From Metabacillus malikii (GTDB taxonomy: Bacteria; Bacillota; Bacilli; Bacillales; Bacillaceae), in contig NZ_JAUSUD010000010.1 in NCBI RefSeq assembly GCF_030813355.1, positions 92,781 through 156,780 of the forward strand: DNA of 64,000 nt, written 5' to 3'. Shown here piece by piece: positions 1 to 7,413 of this stretch. A program made the translations under genes and the position numbers. Each line of letters opens with the position of its first letter. Position 1 is the first letter of the stretch. The notes beneath the pieces were generated by a model. That model was not told where the DNA came from. It searched no databases and worked only from the letters and a program-made list of their open reading frames with translations.

Positions 1-498
1 GAAGTAAATGAGGAAGGCCGCTTCTACCGTACGGAAGAACAAATTGCATTAACTACTAAGGAAGAGTTCCGTGACGAATTCGGATTTAAAGCACTTGGAT
101 GGTACTGGCCTATCATGAGCGGTACGTTTAATGATGGAAATGCAGTCGACCCAAATAATCAACCTGAAGTAGCAGAGCTTGCTTATGATGAAGTTGATAA
201 AGAATTTTTAGATGCTTATAAGATTGAAACGTTCACTGATTTATTCACTGAGCCTGACCCTGCACCATGGTTCCCATTCTGGGATGCAGTGATTGAAACA
301 GGATCAGAAGCACAATTGTATGACCAACAATCCCGTGATTTAATCAAACGTTCTTATCCTGACATCATTCTTGCTGACCCAGCTGATTTTGATGACGAGT
401 GGAATAAATTTAAGAAAGAGTTTGAAAAGCTTCCAGTTGAAGCATATGAAAAAGTATTGGAGGATTCGGTAAAAAGGGAAGTTGAGTTAATGAAATAG
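1..498 (+). CDS. Extracellular sugar-binding lipoprotein, LplA type (3' part)
   Basis: The reading frame is open from the first base, so only the last 165 residues are present; signal peptide and lipobox lie outside the window. The tail is acidic and Trp-rich (ALGWYWPIM, DPAPWFPFWDAV) and ends in a helix of the kind that closes family-1 solute-binding proteins of LplA/YtcQ-type oligosaccharide importers. The strongest support is context: two LplB/LplC-type permeases follow on the same strand, then an intracellular xylanase and xylosidase, so this is probably the substrate receptor for xylo-oligosaccharides or aldouronates. No ATPase gene follows; these importers commonly share an MsmX-type ATPase encoded elsewhere. 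The in-frame ATG at 115 is internal and not the start. The ligand is inferred from neighbours. Confidence 0.75.
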   Translation, partial: EVNEEGRFYRTEEQIALTTKEEFRDEFGFKALGWYWPIMSGTFNDGNAVDPNNQPEVAELAYDEVDKEFLDAYKIETFTDLFTEPDPAPWFPFWDAVIETGSEAQLYDQQSRDLIKRSYPDIILADPADFDDEWNKFKKEFEKLPVEAYEKVLEDSVKREVELMK

Positions 499-620
499 GT
501 ATCGATATTTACAGTATGAAGGCTGAATGATCTTTAGAGTGATTTCAGCTTTCTTATTTCAAATTTTCTCAGGAAAAAGATTTGCTTCCTTAACGACTAA
601 TTGGAAGAGGGTGGACTAAA

Positions 621-1589
621 TTGCAGACACAAACGAAAACAAATGAACTAATTTCCCCAACTGTGAACGAAACGAGAGGTTTTAAGCTATTTCTAAAAAG
701 ATGTCGCAGTCAAAAAGCATTATTATTGATGACGTTGCCATTTGTCATTTGGGTATTTATTTTTAAATATTTTCCTGTATGGGGCTGGACAATGGCTTTT
801 CAAGACTACAAACCTGCCCGTACTTTTTCAGAGCAAGAATGGGTAGGCTTTAAGCATTTTATGTTTTTATTTACGGATGACCGTTTCTTAGGTGTTTTAC
901 GGAACACTTTAGCACAAAGTTTAATTAATTTAGTTTTAGGATTTGTTACAGCGATCGGTTTAGCACTACTAATCAATGAATTAACCAATTTTCGATTTAA
1001 GAGAATTGTTCAAACGATAAGCTATTTACCACACTTTCTATCATGGGTAGTTGCAGCTGCACTTGTATCATCGATGTTATCAATTGACGGAATTGTTAAT
1101 GACATCTTGATGGGACTGAACATCATTGATAAAGAAATCCTTTGGTTAGGTGTAGGTGAGTACTTTTGGGGACTATTAGGAGCCGCAGAGGTATGGAAAA
1201 ATGTCGGGTGGAATACAATCATTTATTTAGCTGCGATTTCAATGATTGACCAAGAGCAGTATGAAGCGGCCAAAATTGATGGTGCTTCGCGGTTACAACG
1301 TATGAGGTATATTACACTTCCCGGTATGAAGCAAGTCATCGTTATCCTATTAATTATGAACATTGGCTATATTATCGAGGCAGGATTTGAACCTCAATAT
1401 TTATTAGGGAATGGGCAAAACGTTGAGTACTCAGAAAATATAGATGTATTTGTTATTAATTACGGAATTTCGATGTTTAACTTTTCACTGGCCACTGCAG
1501 CTGGAGTATTCAAAACCGTCATTAGTTTAATCTTTTTAATAGTGGCTAATTCATTCTCGAAAAAAATGGGCCAAGGCGGCTTATATTAG
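621..1589 (+). CDS. ABC sugar importer permease, LplB/YteP type
   Basis: This is a 322-residue membrane protein of the binding-protein-dependent transport family that takes up oligosaccharides. After a polar N-terminal segment of about 30 residues come about six hydrophobic helices. The cytoplasmic EAA loop that docks on the ATPase is visible as YEAAKIDGASRLQRM around residues 213-227. The opening of the membrane part (FPVWGWTMAFQDYKP) is typical of LplB/YteP. The start is a TTG preceded by a purine-rich ribosome binding site (GGAAGAGGGTGG, 602-613). It lies 122 bases after the binding protein and 10 bases before the second permease, so all three are probably one operon. An import role is well supported; the substrate, probably xylan fragments, rests on the neighbouring GH10 and GH43 genes. 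Confidence 0.9.
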   Translation: MQTQTKTNELISPTVNETRGFKLFLKRCRSQKALLLMTLPFVIWVFIFKYFPVWGWTMAFQDYKPARTFSEQEWVGFKHFMFLFTDDRFLGVLRNTLAQSLINLVLGFVTAIGLALLINELTNFRFKRIVQTISYLPHFLSWVVAAALVSSMLSIDGIVNDILMGLNIIDKEILWLGVGEYFWGLLGAAEVWKNVGWNTIIYLAAISMIDQEQYEAAKIDGASRLQRMRYITLPGMKQVIVILLIMNIGYIIEAGFEPQYLLGNGQNVEYSENIDVFVINYGISMFNFSLATAAGVFKTVISLIFLIVANSFSKKMGQGGLY

Positions 1590-1599
1590 GAGGATTAGA

Positions 1600-2514
1600 A
1601 TGAAGAAAGTTAAAAGAGGAAAAAGTTTGATGAGAACAAGAGAAGATGTGATTTTCGATACTTGTAATATTATCTTTATGGTTTTACTCAGTGTGATTAT
1701 GTTATATCCATTTTTAAATCAGATCGCTTTATCTTTAAATGCTGCTACAGATTCTGTAAAGGGTGGAATCTATTTATGGCCAAGGGAATTTACATGGCGT
1801 AATTATGAATATGTTTTCAGCCAAGCATCGATTATACAAGCGGTATTTGTGTCTGTTGCAAGAACAGTTGTAGGTACAGGAATAGGACTATTATGCACTG
1901 CGATGGTAGCGTATGCGATCGCGCAAGAAAAATTTATCTTTAAAAAGTCTGTCACGATTATTTTTATCATGACGATGTATTTTAATGGCGGATTAATTCC
2001 GACCTATCTCTTAATGAAAGATTTACATTTAATCGGAACATTCTGGGTATATATTATTCCTGGTTTAATAAGTGCATTTAACCTTATTATCATTAGGTCG
2101 TTTATTGAAGGACTTCCGAAAAGTCTTTTTGAACAAGCCAGGATTGATGGGGCTGGGGATTTCAGAGTATTCTTTCAAATTGTATTACCTTTGTCCCTGC
2201 CGGTATTAGCAACAGTTGCCTTATTCGTTGCTGTTGGTCAATGGAATCAATGGTTTGATGTATTTTTATATAACTCAAGTAATAAGGATTTAACGACATT
2301 GCAATATGAGTTAATGAAAATCTTGCAAAATACTGCAACGTCAAATGGTGATTGGAACACAGCTCTAGCAAATGGTCAACATGCTGAAAATACAGTTACG
2401 CCTAAGTCGATTCAAGCAACGATGACAATCGTAGCAAGCTTACCAATCATTTGTGTATATCCGTTTTTACAAAAGTATTTCGTAAAAGGTATGACATTAG
2501 GAGCAGTTAAGTAA
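1600..2514 (+). CDS. ABC sugar importer permease, LplC/YtcP type
   Basis: This is the second permease subunit (304 residues, about six membrane helices), partner of the preceding LplB-type protein. The hallmark FNGGLIPTYLLMKDL is at about residues 128-142 and the EAA loop FEQARIDGAGDFRVF at about 192-206. The C-terminal sequence YPFLQKYFVKGMTLGAVK is the standard ending of LplC/YtcP proteins. An AGGAGG site lies a few bases upstream of the ATG, and the gap to the previous stop is only 10 bases. A second pair of the same family lies at 30465-32354, so the island carries two independent LplABC-type importers. No inactivating change is visible. The substrate is inferred from the following xylanase and xylosidase genes. 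Confidence 0.9.
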   Translation: MKKVKRGKSLMRTREDVIFDTCNIIFMVLLSVIMLYPFLNQIALSLNAATDSVKGGIYLWPREFTWRNYEYVFSQASIIQAVFVSVARTVVGTGIGLLCTAMVAYAIAQEKFIFKKSVTIIFIMTMYFNGGLIPTYLLMKDLHLIGTFWVYIIPGLISAFNLIIIRSFIEGLPKSLFEQARIDGAGDFRVFFQIVLPLSLPVLATVALFVAVGQWNQWFDVFLYNSSNKDLTTLQYELMKILQNTATSNGDWNTALANGQHAENTVTPKSIQATMTIVASLPIICVYPFLQKYFVKGMTLGAVK

Positions 2515-2585
2515 TTGTCTATATGATGATTAACTAGCGATATGAGTTGGATTTAATAGAATACTATTTTTAGGAGTGAGATGAA

Positions 2586-3578
2586 ATGAATCGAGACGTT
2601 CCTTCATTATATGAAGTGTACCAGCAACATTTCCACATAGGGGCAGCTGTGAATCCAGTAACATTGAAATCCCAAAAGGAATTACTAATCAAACACTTTA
2701 ATAGTCTTACTGCTGAAAATGAAATGAAATTTGAAAGCTTACAGCCAGAAGAGGGAGTCTTTACTTTTGATAACGCTGATAATCTAATCGCGTTTGCAAA
2801 ACAACATGAAAAGAACGTGAGAGGACATACACTAGTCTGGCATAATCAAACACCAGATTGGGTGTTTACGAACAAAGATGGTAGTCTAGTCGATCGAGAT
2901 ACACTTTTAGAGCGGATGAAGACACATATCTCAACAGTAATGGAAAGGTATAAAGGAGACATTTATTGTTGGGACGTTGTCAATGAAGTAATTGCTGATA
3001 AAGGACAACAACTACTTAGGGATTCAAAATGGACAGAGATTATTGGGGAAGATTTTATTGATAAAGCGTTTGAATTTGCTCATAACGCAGACCCTAATGC
3101 AGCGTTGTTTTACAACGATTATAATGAGTCAGACCCATTAAAATGTGAAAAAATCATCACTATGATTAAAGGATTAGTGGATAGAGGTGTACCAATTCAC
3201 GGCGTAGGTTTGCAAGCACATTGGAATATCTATTCTCCAACCTTGGACAATATTAGAAAGGCGATTGAGCGATATGCGTCGTTAGGACTTCAACTTCATA
3301 TAACCGAAATGGATGTTTCCGTTTTTGACCATGAGGATAAAAGAACGGATTTAATAGCTCCAACTGAAGAAATGTTGCAGAGACAAACGGAGCGGTACGA
3401 TAGCATGTTTCAATTATTCAGAGAATACTCTGACGTGATTACATCAGTCACTTTTTGGGGTGGTGCAGATGATTACACATGGCTCAATGATTTTCCAGTT
3501 CGCGGAAGAAAAAATTGGCCGTTCTTATTTAACGAAAATCATCAACCGAAGTCATCCTTTTGGAAAGTGATAGATTAA
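2586..3578 (+). CDS. xynA2: Intracellular GH10 endo-1,4-beta-xylanase
   Basis: A single GH10 TIM-barrel fills this 330-residue protein. The acid/base Glu is in WDVVNEV (Glu134) and the nucleophile in HITEMDVS (Glu241). The family landmarks LTAENEMKFE (41-50), RGHTLVWHNQTPDW (79-92) and VTFWGGADDYTWL near the end are all present. It has no signal peptide and no carbohydrate-binding module, so it should act in the cytoplasm on short xylo-oligosaccharides or aldouronates delivered by the upstream importer, like the XynA2-type enzymes of Paenibacillus and Geobacillus. A strong site (TAGGAGTGAGATGAA context) precedes the ATG. Unlike the Paenibacillus aldouronate operon, no GH67 alpha-glucuronidase lies between transporter and xylanase. 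The family assignment is very secure; the operon analogy is from recalled knowledge. Confidence 0.95.
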   Translation: MNRDVPSLYEVYQQHFHIGAAVNPVTLKSQKELLIKHFNSLTAENEMKFESLQPEEGVFTFDNADNLIAFAKQHEKNVRGHTLVWHNQTPDWVFTNKDGSLVDRDTLLERMKTHISTVMERYKGDIYCWDVVNEVIADKGQQLLRDSKWTEIIGEDFIDKAFEFAHNADPNAALFYNDYNESDPLKCEKIITMIKGLVDRGVPIHGVGLQAHWNIYSPTLDNIRKAIERYASLGLQLHITEMDVSVFDHEDKRTDLIAPTEEMLQRQTERYDSMFQLFREYSDVITSVTFWGGADDYTWLNDFPVRGRKNWPFLFNENHQPKSSFWKVID

Positions 3579-3608
3579 TAAATTCATATCGTATCACAAT
3601 ACAAATGA

Positions 3609-3731
3609 GGGTTTGTTAGTTTTAAAAATAGGGTTCGGATGTCTTTAATGCTGTTAGGCCTCATTCCGTACGCTCAACTAACTGCAGCATTTTTAGCATT
3701 TCTTCTTATTATCATGCCAAAAATAAAATAG
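3609..3731 (+). pseudogene. Possible remnant of a sugar:cation symporter C-terminus
   Basis: Between the xylanase and xylosidase genes an open stretch without a convincing ribosome binding site encodes about 40 residues. An arginine-containing lead is followed by MSLMLLGLIPYAQL, then a hydrophobic helix ending IIMPKIK and a stop at 3731. The pattern (basic stretch, two short helices around a LIP motif, terminal P-basic) resembles the end of GPH-family sugar symporters such as XynP, which B. subtilis encodes directly before its xynB. I infer a decayed xynP-like gene of which only the tail remains. A genuine small membrane peptide starting at the ATG at 3639 is the alternative. Confidence 0.35.
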
Positions 3732-3746
3732 TGGGAGTTGTATCTA

Positions 3747-5330
3747 ATGAATTTTCTAAATCCTGTTATACCTGGTTTTCACCCTGACCCAAGCATAGTA
3801 AAAGTAGGAGAGAATGACTTTTACTTAGTAACAAGTTCGTTCGAATACTTCCCAGCTATCCCAATTTTCCACAGTAAAGATCTTGTGAATTGGGAACAAA
3901 TCGGTAGTGTCTTAACTAGAGAAAGTCAAGTTAACTTGAGGAATAGCAAGAGTTCGGGTGGTTTATATGCACCGACATTAAGATATCACGATGGTACTTT
4001 TTATATGATTTCAACAGATGTATCAGGTACCGGCAATTTTTATGTCACTGCGGAAAATCCTAAAGGACCATGGTCAGACCCTATAAAAATACCATACGGG
4101 AATATTGACCCTTCATTGATGTTTGATGATGATGGGAAAGTGTATGTAACAGTCCAAAATGGTGCTGGTTATGAATCACACATTATTCAATATGAAATAA
4201 ACATCAATACAGGAGAGGCACTAACAGAACCAATCGCAATTTTCCATGGTGATGGGGGCCAATGGACGGAAGCACCACATCTTTATAAAATAAACGGAAC
4301 TTATTATTTACTATGTGCCTGTGGTGGGACAGGTGAAGAGCATAGGTCAATTATTGCTAAAAGTACAATGCCATACGGACCGTTTGAGATGCTAGATAGA
4401 CCAATTTTAACGCATAATCAACTTAGTCACCATCCGATTCAAAATGTAGGCCATGCAGATTTTGTTGAAGACGAAAATGGAAATTGGTGGGCAGTATTTT
4501 TAGGGACTCGGCCAGTAAACCAGCAATTTACGCTATTAGGAAGAGAAACCTTTTTAGCGCCTATAAATTGGACGGAAGATGGCTGGCCTTTGATTGATAA
4601 TAATGAAGGCACTGTTAATGAAATGACTGAAGCAGCATGCTTATTAGGGGAATCAAATATAAAAGATAAATATATTCGTAATGATGATTTCAATGATGAA
4701 AAGTTACATCCAGAGTGGTTTTATTTAAGAGTAAAGGAAGAGAACAACTATTCATTAACTGAACGAAAAGGCTGGTTACGTCTAAATGGTGGTGCAGATA
4801 ATATAAGTACTGTAAATGGAGTTCCGACATTTATATGTAAACCTCAAGAGCATGTCGTGATGGAGTTTAAAACATTAATAGAATTTGCTCCAAATCAGGA
4901 TGGAGAAGAAGCAGGTTTGTCTGTAAGGTTAAGTGAGTCCTCGCACTTTGAGATAGCGATTAAACAAGTAGATGGTGAAAAAAGAGTAATCGCAACTAAG
5001 ACAATTCAAGGAGTAACGGAAGAAATCGGTCATTGTATTATACATAAAGAAAAAATTAAACTAAGCATTAGTTCGGACCGTGAGAACTATTACTTTAAAT
5101 TTGCTGAAGAATATGGCGAGTGGAACAAGATTGGGGACGCTTCATTGTGCCATCTTTCTAGTGAAAAAAATGGAGGGTTTGGAGGCACATTTACAGGTGT
5201 CTGTATAGGCCTATATGCAACCGGGAATGGCATCGAATGCAGAGAACCTGCTTACTTTGATTGGGTACATTATGTAGGAGAAAATTCACTTAATGTGACA
5301 GAGGTTTCTGTAAATAATTTAGAACAATAA
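3747..5330 (+). CDS. xynB: GH43 beta-xylosidase with C-terminal beta-sandwich domain
   Basis: This is a cytosolic exo-enzyme that releases xylose from xylo-oligosaccharides. Counting from ATG 3747 (527 residues), the five-bladed GH43 domain spans about residues 1-310. It carries the general base Asp14 (FHPDPS), the pKa-modulating Asp121 (NIDPSL) and the general acid Glu175 (WTEAPH). The remainder is the beta-sandwich that completes the active site in XynB-type (GH43 subfamily 11) xylosidases. I chose ATG 3747 because GTGGGAG at 3731-3737 gives a 9-base spacing; the in-frame TTG at 3738 touches that site. There is no signal peptide. With the GH10 gene it forms the intracellular end of the pathway. 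Many such enzymes also show arabinofuranosidase activity. Confidence 0.93.
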   Translation: MNFLNPVIPGFHPDPSIVKVGENDFYLVTSSFEYFPAIPIFHSKDLVNWEQIGSVLTRESQVNLRNSKSSGGLYAPTLRYHDGTFYMISTDVSGTGNFYVTAENPKGPWSDPIKIPYGNIDPSLMFDDDGKVYVTVQNGAGYESHIIQYEININTGEALTEPIAIFHGDGGQWTEAPHLYKINGTYYLLCACGGTGEEHRSIIAKSTMPYGPFEMLDRPILTHNQLSHHPIQNVGHADFVEDENGNWWAVFLGTRPVNQQFTLLGRETFLAPINWTEDGWPLIDNNEGTVNEMTEAACLLGESNIKDKYIRNDDFNDEKLHPEWFYLRVKEENNYSLTERKGWLRLNGGADNISTVNGVPTFICKPQEHVVMEFKTLIEFAPNQDGEEAGLSVRLSESSHFEIAIKQVDGEKRVIATKTIQGVTEEIGHCIIHKEKIKLSISSDRENYYFKFAEEYGEWNKIGDASLCHLSSEKNGGFGGTFTGVCIGLYATGNGIECREPAYFDWVHYVGENSLNVTEVSVNNLEQ

Positions 5331-5549
5331 TTTAGAAGGAATCGTTTTGTACGATGGGGTGGTTCCTTCCATGTTATATTTGGCGGGAAGCTTCAATTTC
5401 TTTTGGTAAAGAGAGTTGGGGCTTTTTGTTTTACGGGTAAAATGTAATTTGTAGTAGCTTACTTACCGGTAGAAGGTTTATGAAGACGAAAATTTATTGG
5501 AGACCAAAAAGAATGCTGAAGCAGAAAGAAATGACTCTTCATTAGATTG
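5331..5549. other. Intergenic stretch before the repeat array
   Basis: No gene is seen here. An imperfect inverted repeat, AAGGAATC...GGTTCCTT (about 5334-5369), directly follows the xylosidase stop and may be its transcription terminator, but it lacks a good T-run. The rest is AT-rich up to the first repeat unit. Confidence 0.4.
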
Positions 5550-6225
5550 ATGAAGCCTATTTTGAATCATCATGTGAAAGGAAGGTCCTCATAAGTTCGA
5601 TGAAGCCCATTTTGAATTTTCAAGCGAAGAGAATGTTCTTCATAAATTCGATGAAGCCCATTTTGAATCATCATGCGAAGGAAATGTTCTTCATAATCCA
5701 GATGAAGCCTATTTTGAATTTTCAAGCGAAGAGAAATGTTCTTCATAAGTTCGATGAAGAACATTTTGAATTATCAAGCGAAGAGAAATGTTCTTCATAA
5801 GCCCGATGAAGCCCATTTTGAATTATCAAGCGAAGGGAAATGTTCTTCATAAGCCCGATGAAGCCCATTTTGAATTTTCAAGCGAAGAGAAATGTTCTTC
5901 ATAAATTCGATGAAGCCCATTTTGAATCATCATGTGAAGGAAGTGTTCTTCATAAGCCCATGAAGCCCATTTTGAATTTTCAAGCGAAGAGAAATGTTCT
6001 TCATGAATTCGATGAAGCCCATTTTGAATTTTCAAGCGAAGAGAAATGTTCTTCATAAGCCCGATGAAGCCCATTTTGAATTTTCAAGCGAAGGGAAATG
6101 TTCTTCATAAGCCCGATGAAGAACATTTTGAATTTTCATGTGAAGGGAAATGGTCTTCATAAATTTGATGAAGCCCATTTTGAATTATCAAGCAAAGAGA
6201 AATGTTCTTCATAAGTTCAATGAAG
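5550..6225. repeat. Tandem array of a 52-bp repeat, 13 units
   Basis: Thirteen units begin with ATGAAG at 5550, 5600, 5651, 5702, 5754, 5806, 5858, 5910, 5960, 6012, 6064, 6116 and 6168; a last partial unit starts at 6220. Most are exactly 52 bp, four are 50-51 bp. Each unit reads roughly ATGAAGCCCATTTTGAAT, then TTTCAAGCGAAG or a CATCATG variant, then AAATGTTCTTCATAA. Each junction forms a potential hairpin, CTTCAT-loop-ATGAAG. Unit variants alternate (TTATCAAGCG, TTTTCAAGCG, CATCATGTG), as expected from unequal crossing-over. The open frames on both strands arise from periodicity (52 is not a multiple of 3) and are not genes. A second array with the same ends lies at 63725-64000. Confidence 0.95.
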
Positions 6226-6229
6226 CAGT

Positions 6230-6284
6230 CAAGTCCATATGTCAGTTTTGCAAATTCTCCAATAGAGTATTTTTTTTGGGTCAT
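6230..6284 (-). pseudogene. 5' stub of a MerR-family regulator cut by the repeat array
   Basis: On the minus strand an excellent ribosome binding site (GGGAGGAG, 6292-6299) precedes an ATG at 6284, and the frame reads MTQKKYSIGEFAKLT. That is the standard opening of MerR-type activators (first helix of the winged HTH). After about 15 residues the similarity stops where the 52-bp array begins, so the rest of the gene (recognition helix, RYYD motif, effector domain) is missing. I infer that a regulator was decapitated by array expansion or an associated deletion. Chance similarity is unlikely given the correct start signal. Confidence 0.6.
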
Positions 6285-6312
6285 TTAATCACTCCTCCCA
6301 TTTTGAACTATA

Positions 6313-6335
6313 GCCATTGACGTTACGTCAATGGC
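6313..6335. terminator. Perfect 10-bp stem-loop downstream of the sensor operon
   Basis: GCCATTGACG-TTA-CGTCAATGGC is a perfect palindrome located 42 bases past the stop of the minus-strand binding-protein gene. It could terminate that operon, although no T-run follows on the minus strand; a protein-binding operator is the other possibility. Confidence 0.5.
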
Positions 6336-6377
6336 ATGTGCATGTTCATTTTTTAATCTTAATAAATTGCAAATACT

Positions 6378-7388
6378 TTAGTTATACATGTTCAATTTTT
6401 GCTTATAATTTTCAATGTTATCCTCGTTAATTTCTATCGTTTCAGTATATATCGTCTGGTCGATTTGTGTACTTTTGTTTGCGTCAAACAGTTTCTCAAT
6501 GATTAATTTCCCCCATGTATATTGACTTTGAGAGATCGTGCTTGTCACCTGTTTATTAGAAATTCCGTCCAAGATGATGTCTAAGTCATCGAAGGTTATG
6601 AGCTTTTTGCTTAAGCCTTTTGCTTTCCATGCTGTAATCGCAGCAGGACCTGATAGTGAATCAATGCCGACTAGTGCATCGAAATGAGGGTACTTTTCAA
6701 TAAGTTCTTCAATGTTCATTAACGTTTTAGCGGGAATCCCGTCGCTCGATTTTTGTGCGAGTATTTCGATATTAGGGTATTTTTCTAACGTTTGTTTTAC
6801 TCCGTCAATCCGAGCTGATAGGTTTTGCATCGAGGAAATCCCGGTACTTATGACAATGTTCCCTTGATAGTTCAACTCTCTCGCAACAACCTCACCTAAA
6901 TGGTGACCGGCTGCTAAGTTATCAGTTCCAATGAAGGATAATCGTTTACTTTCCGGTGCGTCTGTATCAAAACAAATGACATCAATGCCAGCATCGATTG
7001 CTTTATTAATGAACGGGGTTAATGCTGTCGGGTCTGTCGGGCCGATTGCGATTCCGTCAACCTCTCTTTTAATCATGTTCTCGAGTATTTGAATTTGATG
7101 GTTAATGTTTGACGCGTCAGGTGCTTGAATGATGACATCGACACCTAATTGCTCAGCTGTTTCCTTTGCGCTAACTGTCACACTTTCAAAAAAGGGGTGG
7201 GCGACAGGATAAATAATAGCAAAAGTTAGGTTTTTTTCGGGTCCCTTTTTCTCATGTTTAAGCTTTGAGTTATGTTCAAGTCCATTTTTAGATTGGATAT
7301 TTAGTGGATGATTAGAGCCTTGCAAACTACAAGAGGAAAGAATCATAATTGAAAGTAGATAGAAGGCTAAAATAAATCTCCTTTTCAT
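6378..7388 (-). CDS. Periplasmic-binding-protein-like sugar sensor lipoprotein (AraP-like)
   Basis: A 336-residue lipoprotein of the RbsB/XylF class (peripla_BP_4 fold). Its signal peptide ends in a lipobox, LSSC, with Cys20. After a charged linker the mature domain starts LTFAIIYPVAHPFF at about residue 54 and contains family landmarks such as IGPTDPTALTP and the GTDNLAAGHHLGE segment. No permease or ATPase accompanies it on this strand. Instead it ends the operon kinase-regulator-binding protein. That is the organisation of the three-component araPST system of Geobacillus, where the lipoprotein presents sugar to the histidine kinase. I therefore infer a sensing rather than transport role; the ligand (arabinose?) is unproven. 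It starts at an ATG 25 bases after the regulator's stop. Confidence 0.75.
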   Translation of the reverse strand: MKRRFILAFYLLSIMILSSCSLQGSNHPLNIQSKNGLEHNSKLKHEKKGPEKNLTFAIIYPVAHPFFESVTVSAKETAEQLGVDVIIQAPDASNINHQIQILENMIKREVDGIAIGPTDPTALTPFINKAIDAGIDVICFDTDAPESKRLSFIGTDNLAAGHHLGEVVARELNYQGNIVISTGISSMQNLSARIDGVKQTLEKYPNIEILAQKSSDGIPAKTLMNIEELIEKYPHFDALVGIDSLSGPAAITAWKAKGLSKKLITFDDLDIILDGISNKQVTSTISQSQYTWGKLIIEKLFDANKSTQIDQTIYTETIEINEDNIENYKQKLNMYN

Positions 7389-7413
7389 TTGTATATTTCC
7401 TCTCCTTTATGAA

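Noticed and set aside
5570..6074. Overlapping open frames on both strands (60-75 codons) inside the tandem array
   Set aside because: They are by-products of the 50-52-bp repeat: peptides repeat in shifted frames, there are no ribosome binding sites, and both strands stay open.
5550..6225. CRISPR array
   Set aside because: There are no unique spacers between repeats; the entire 52-bp unit is repeated and no cas genes are present.
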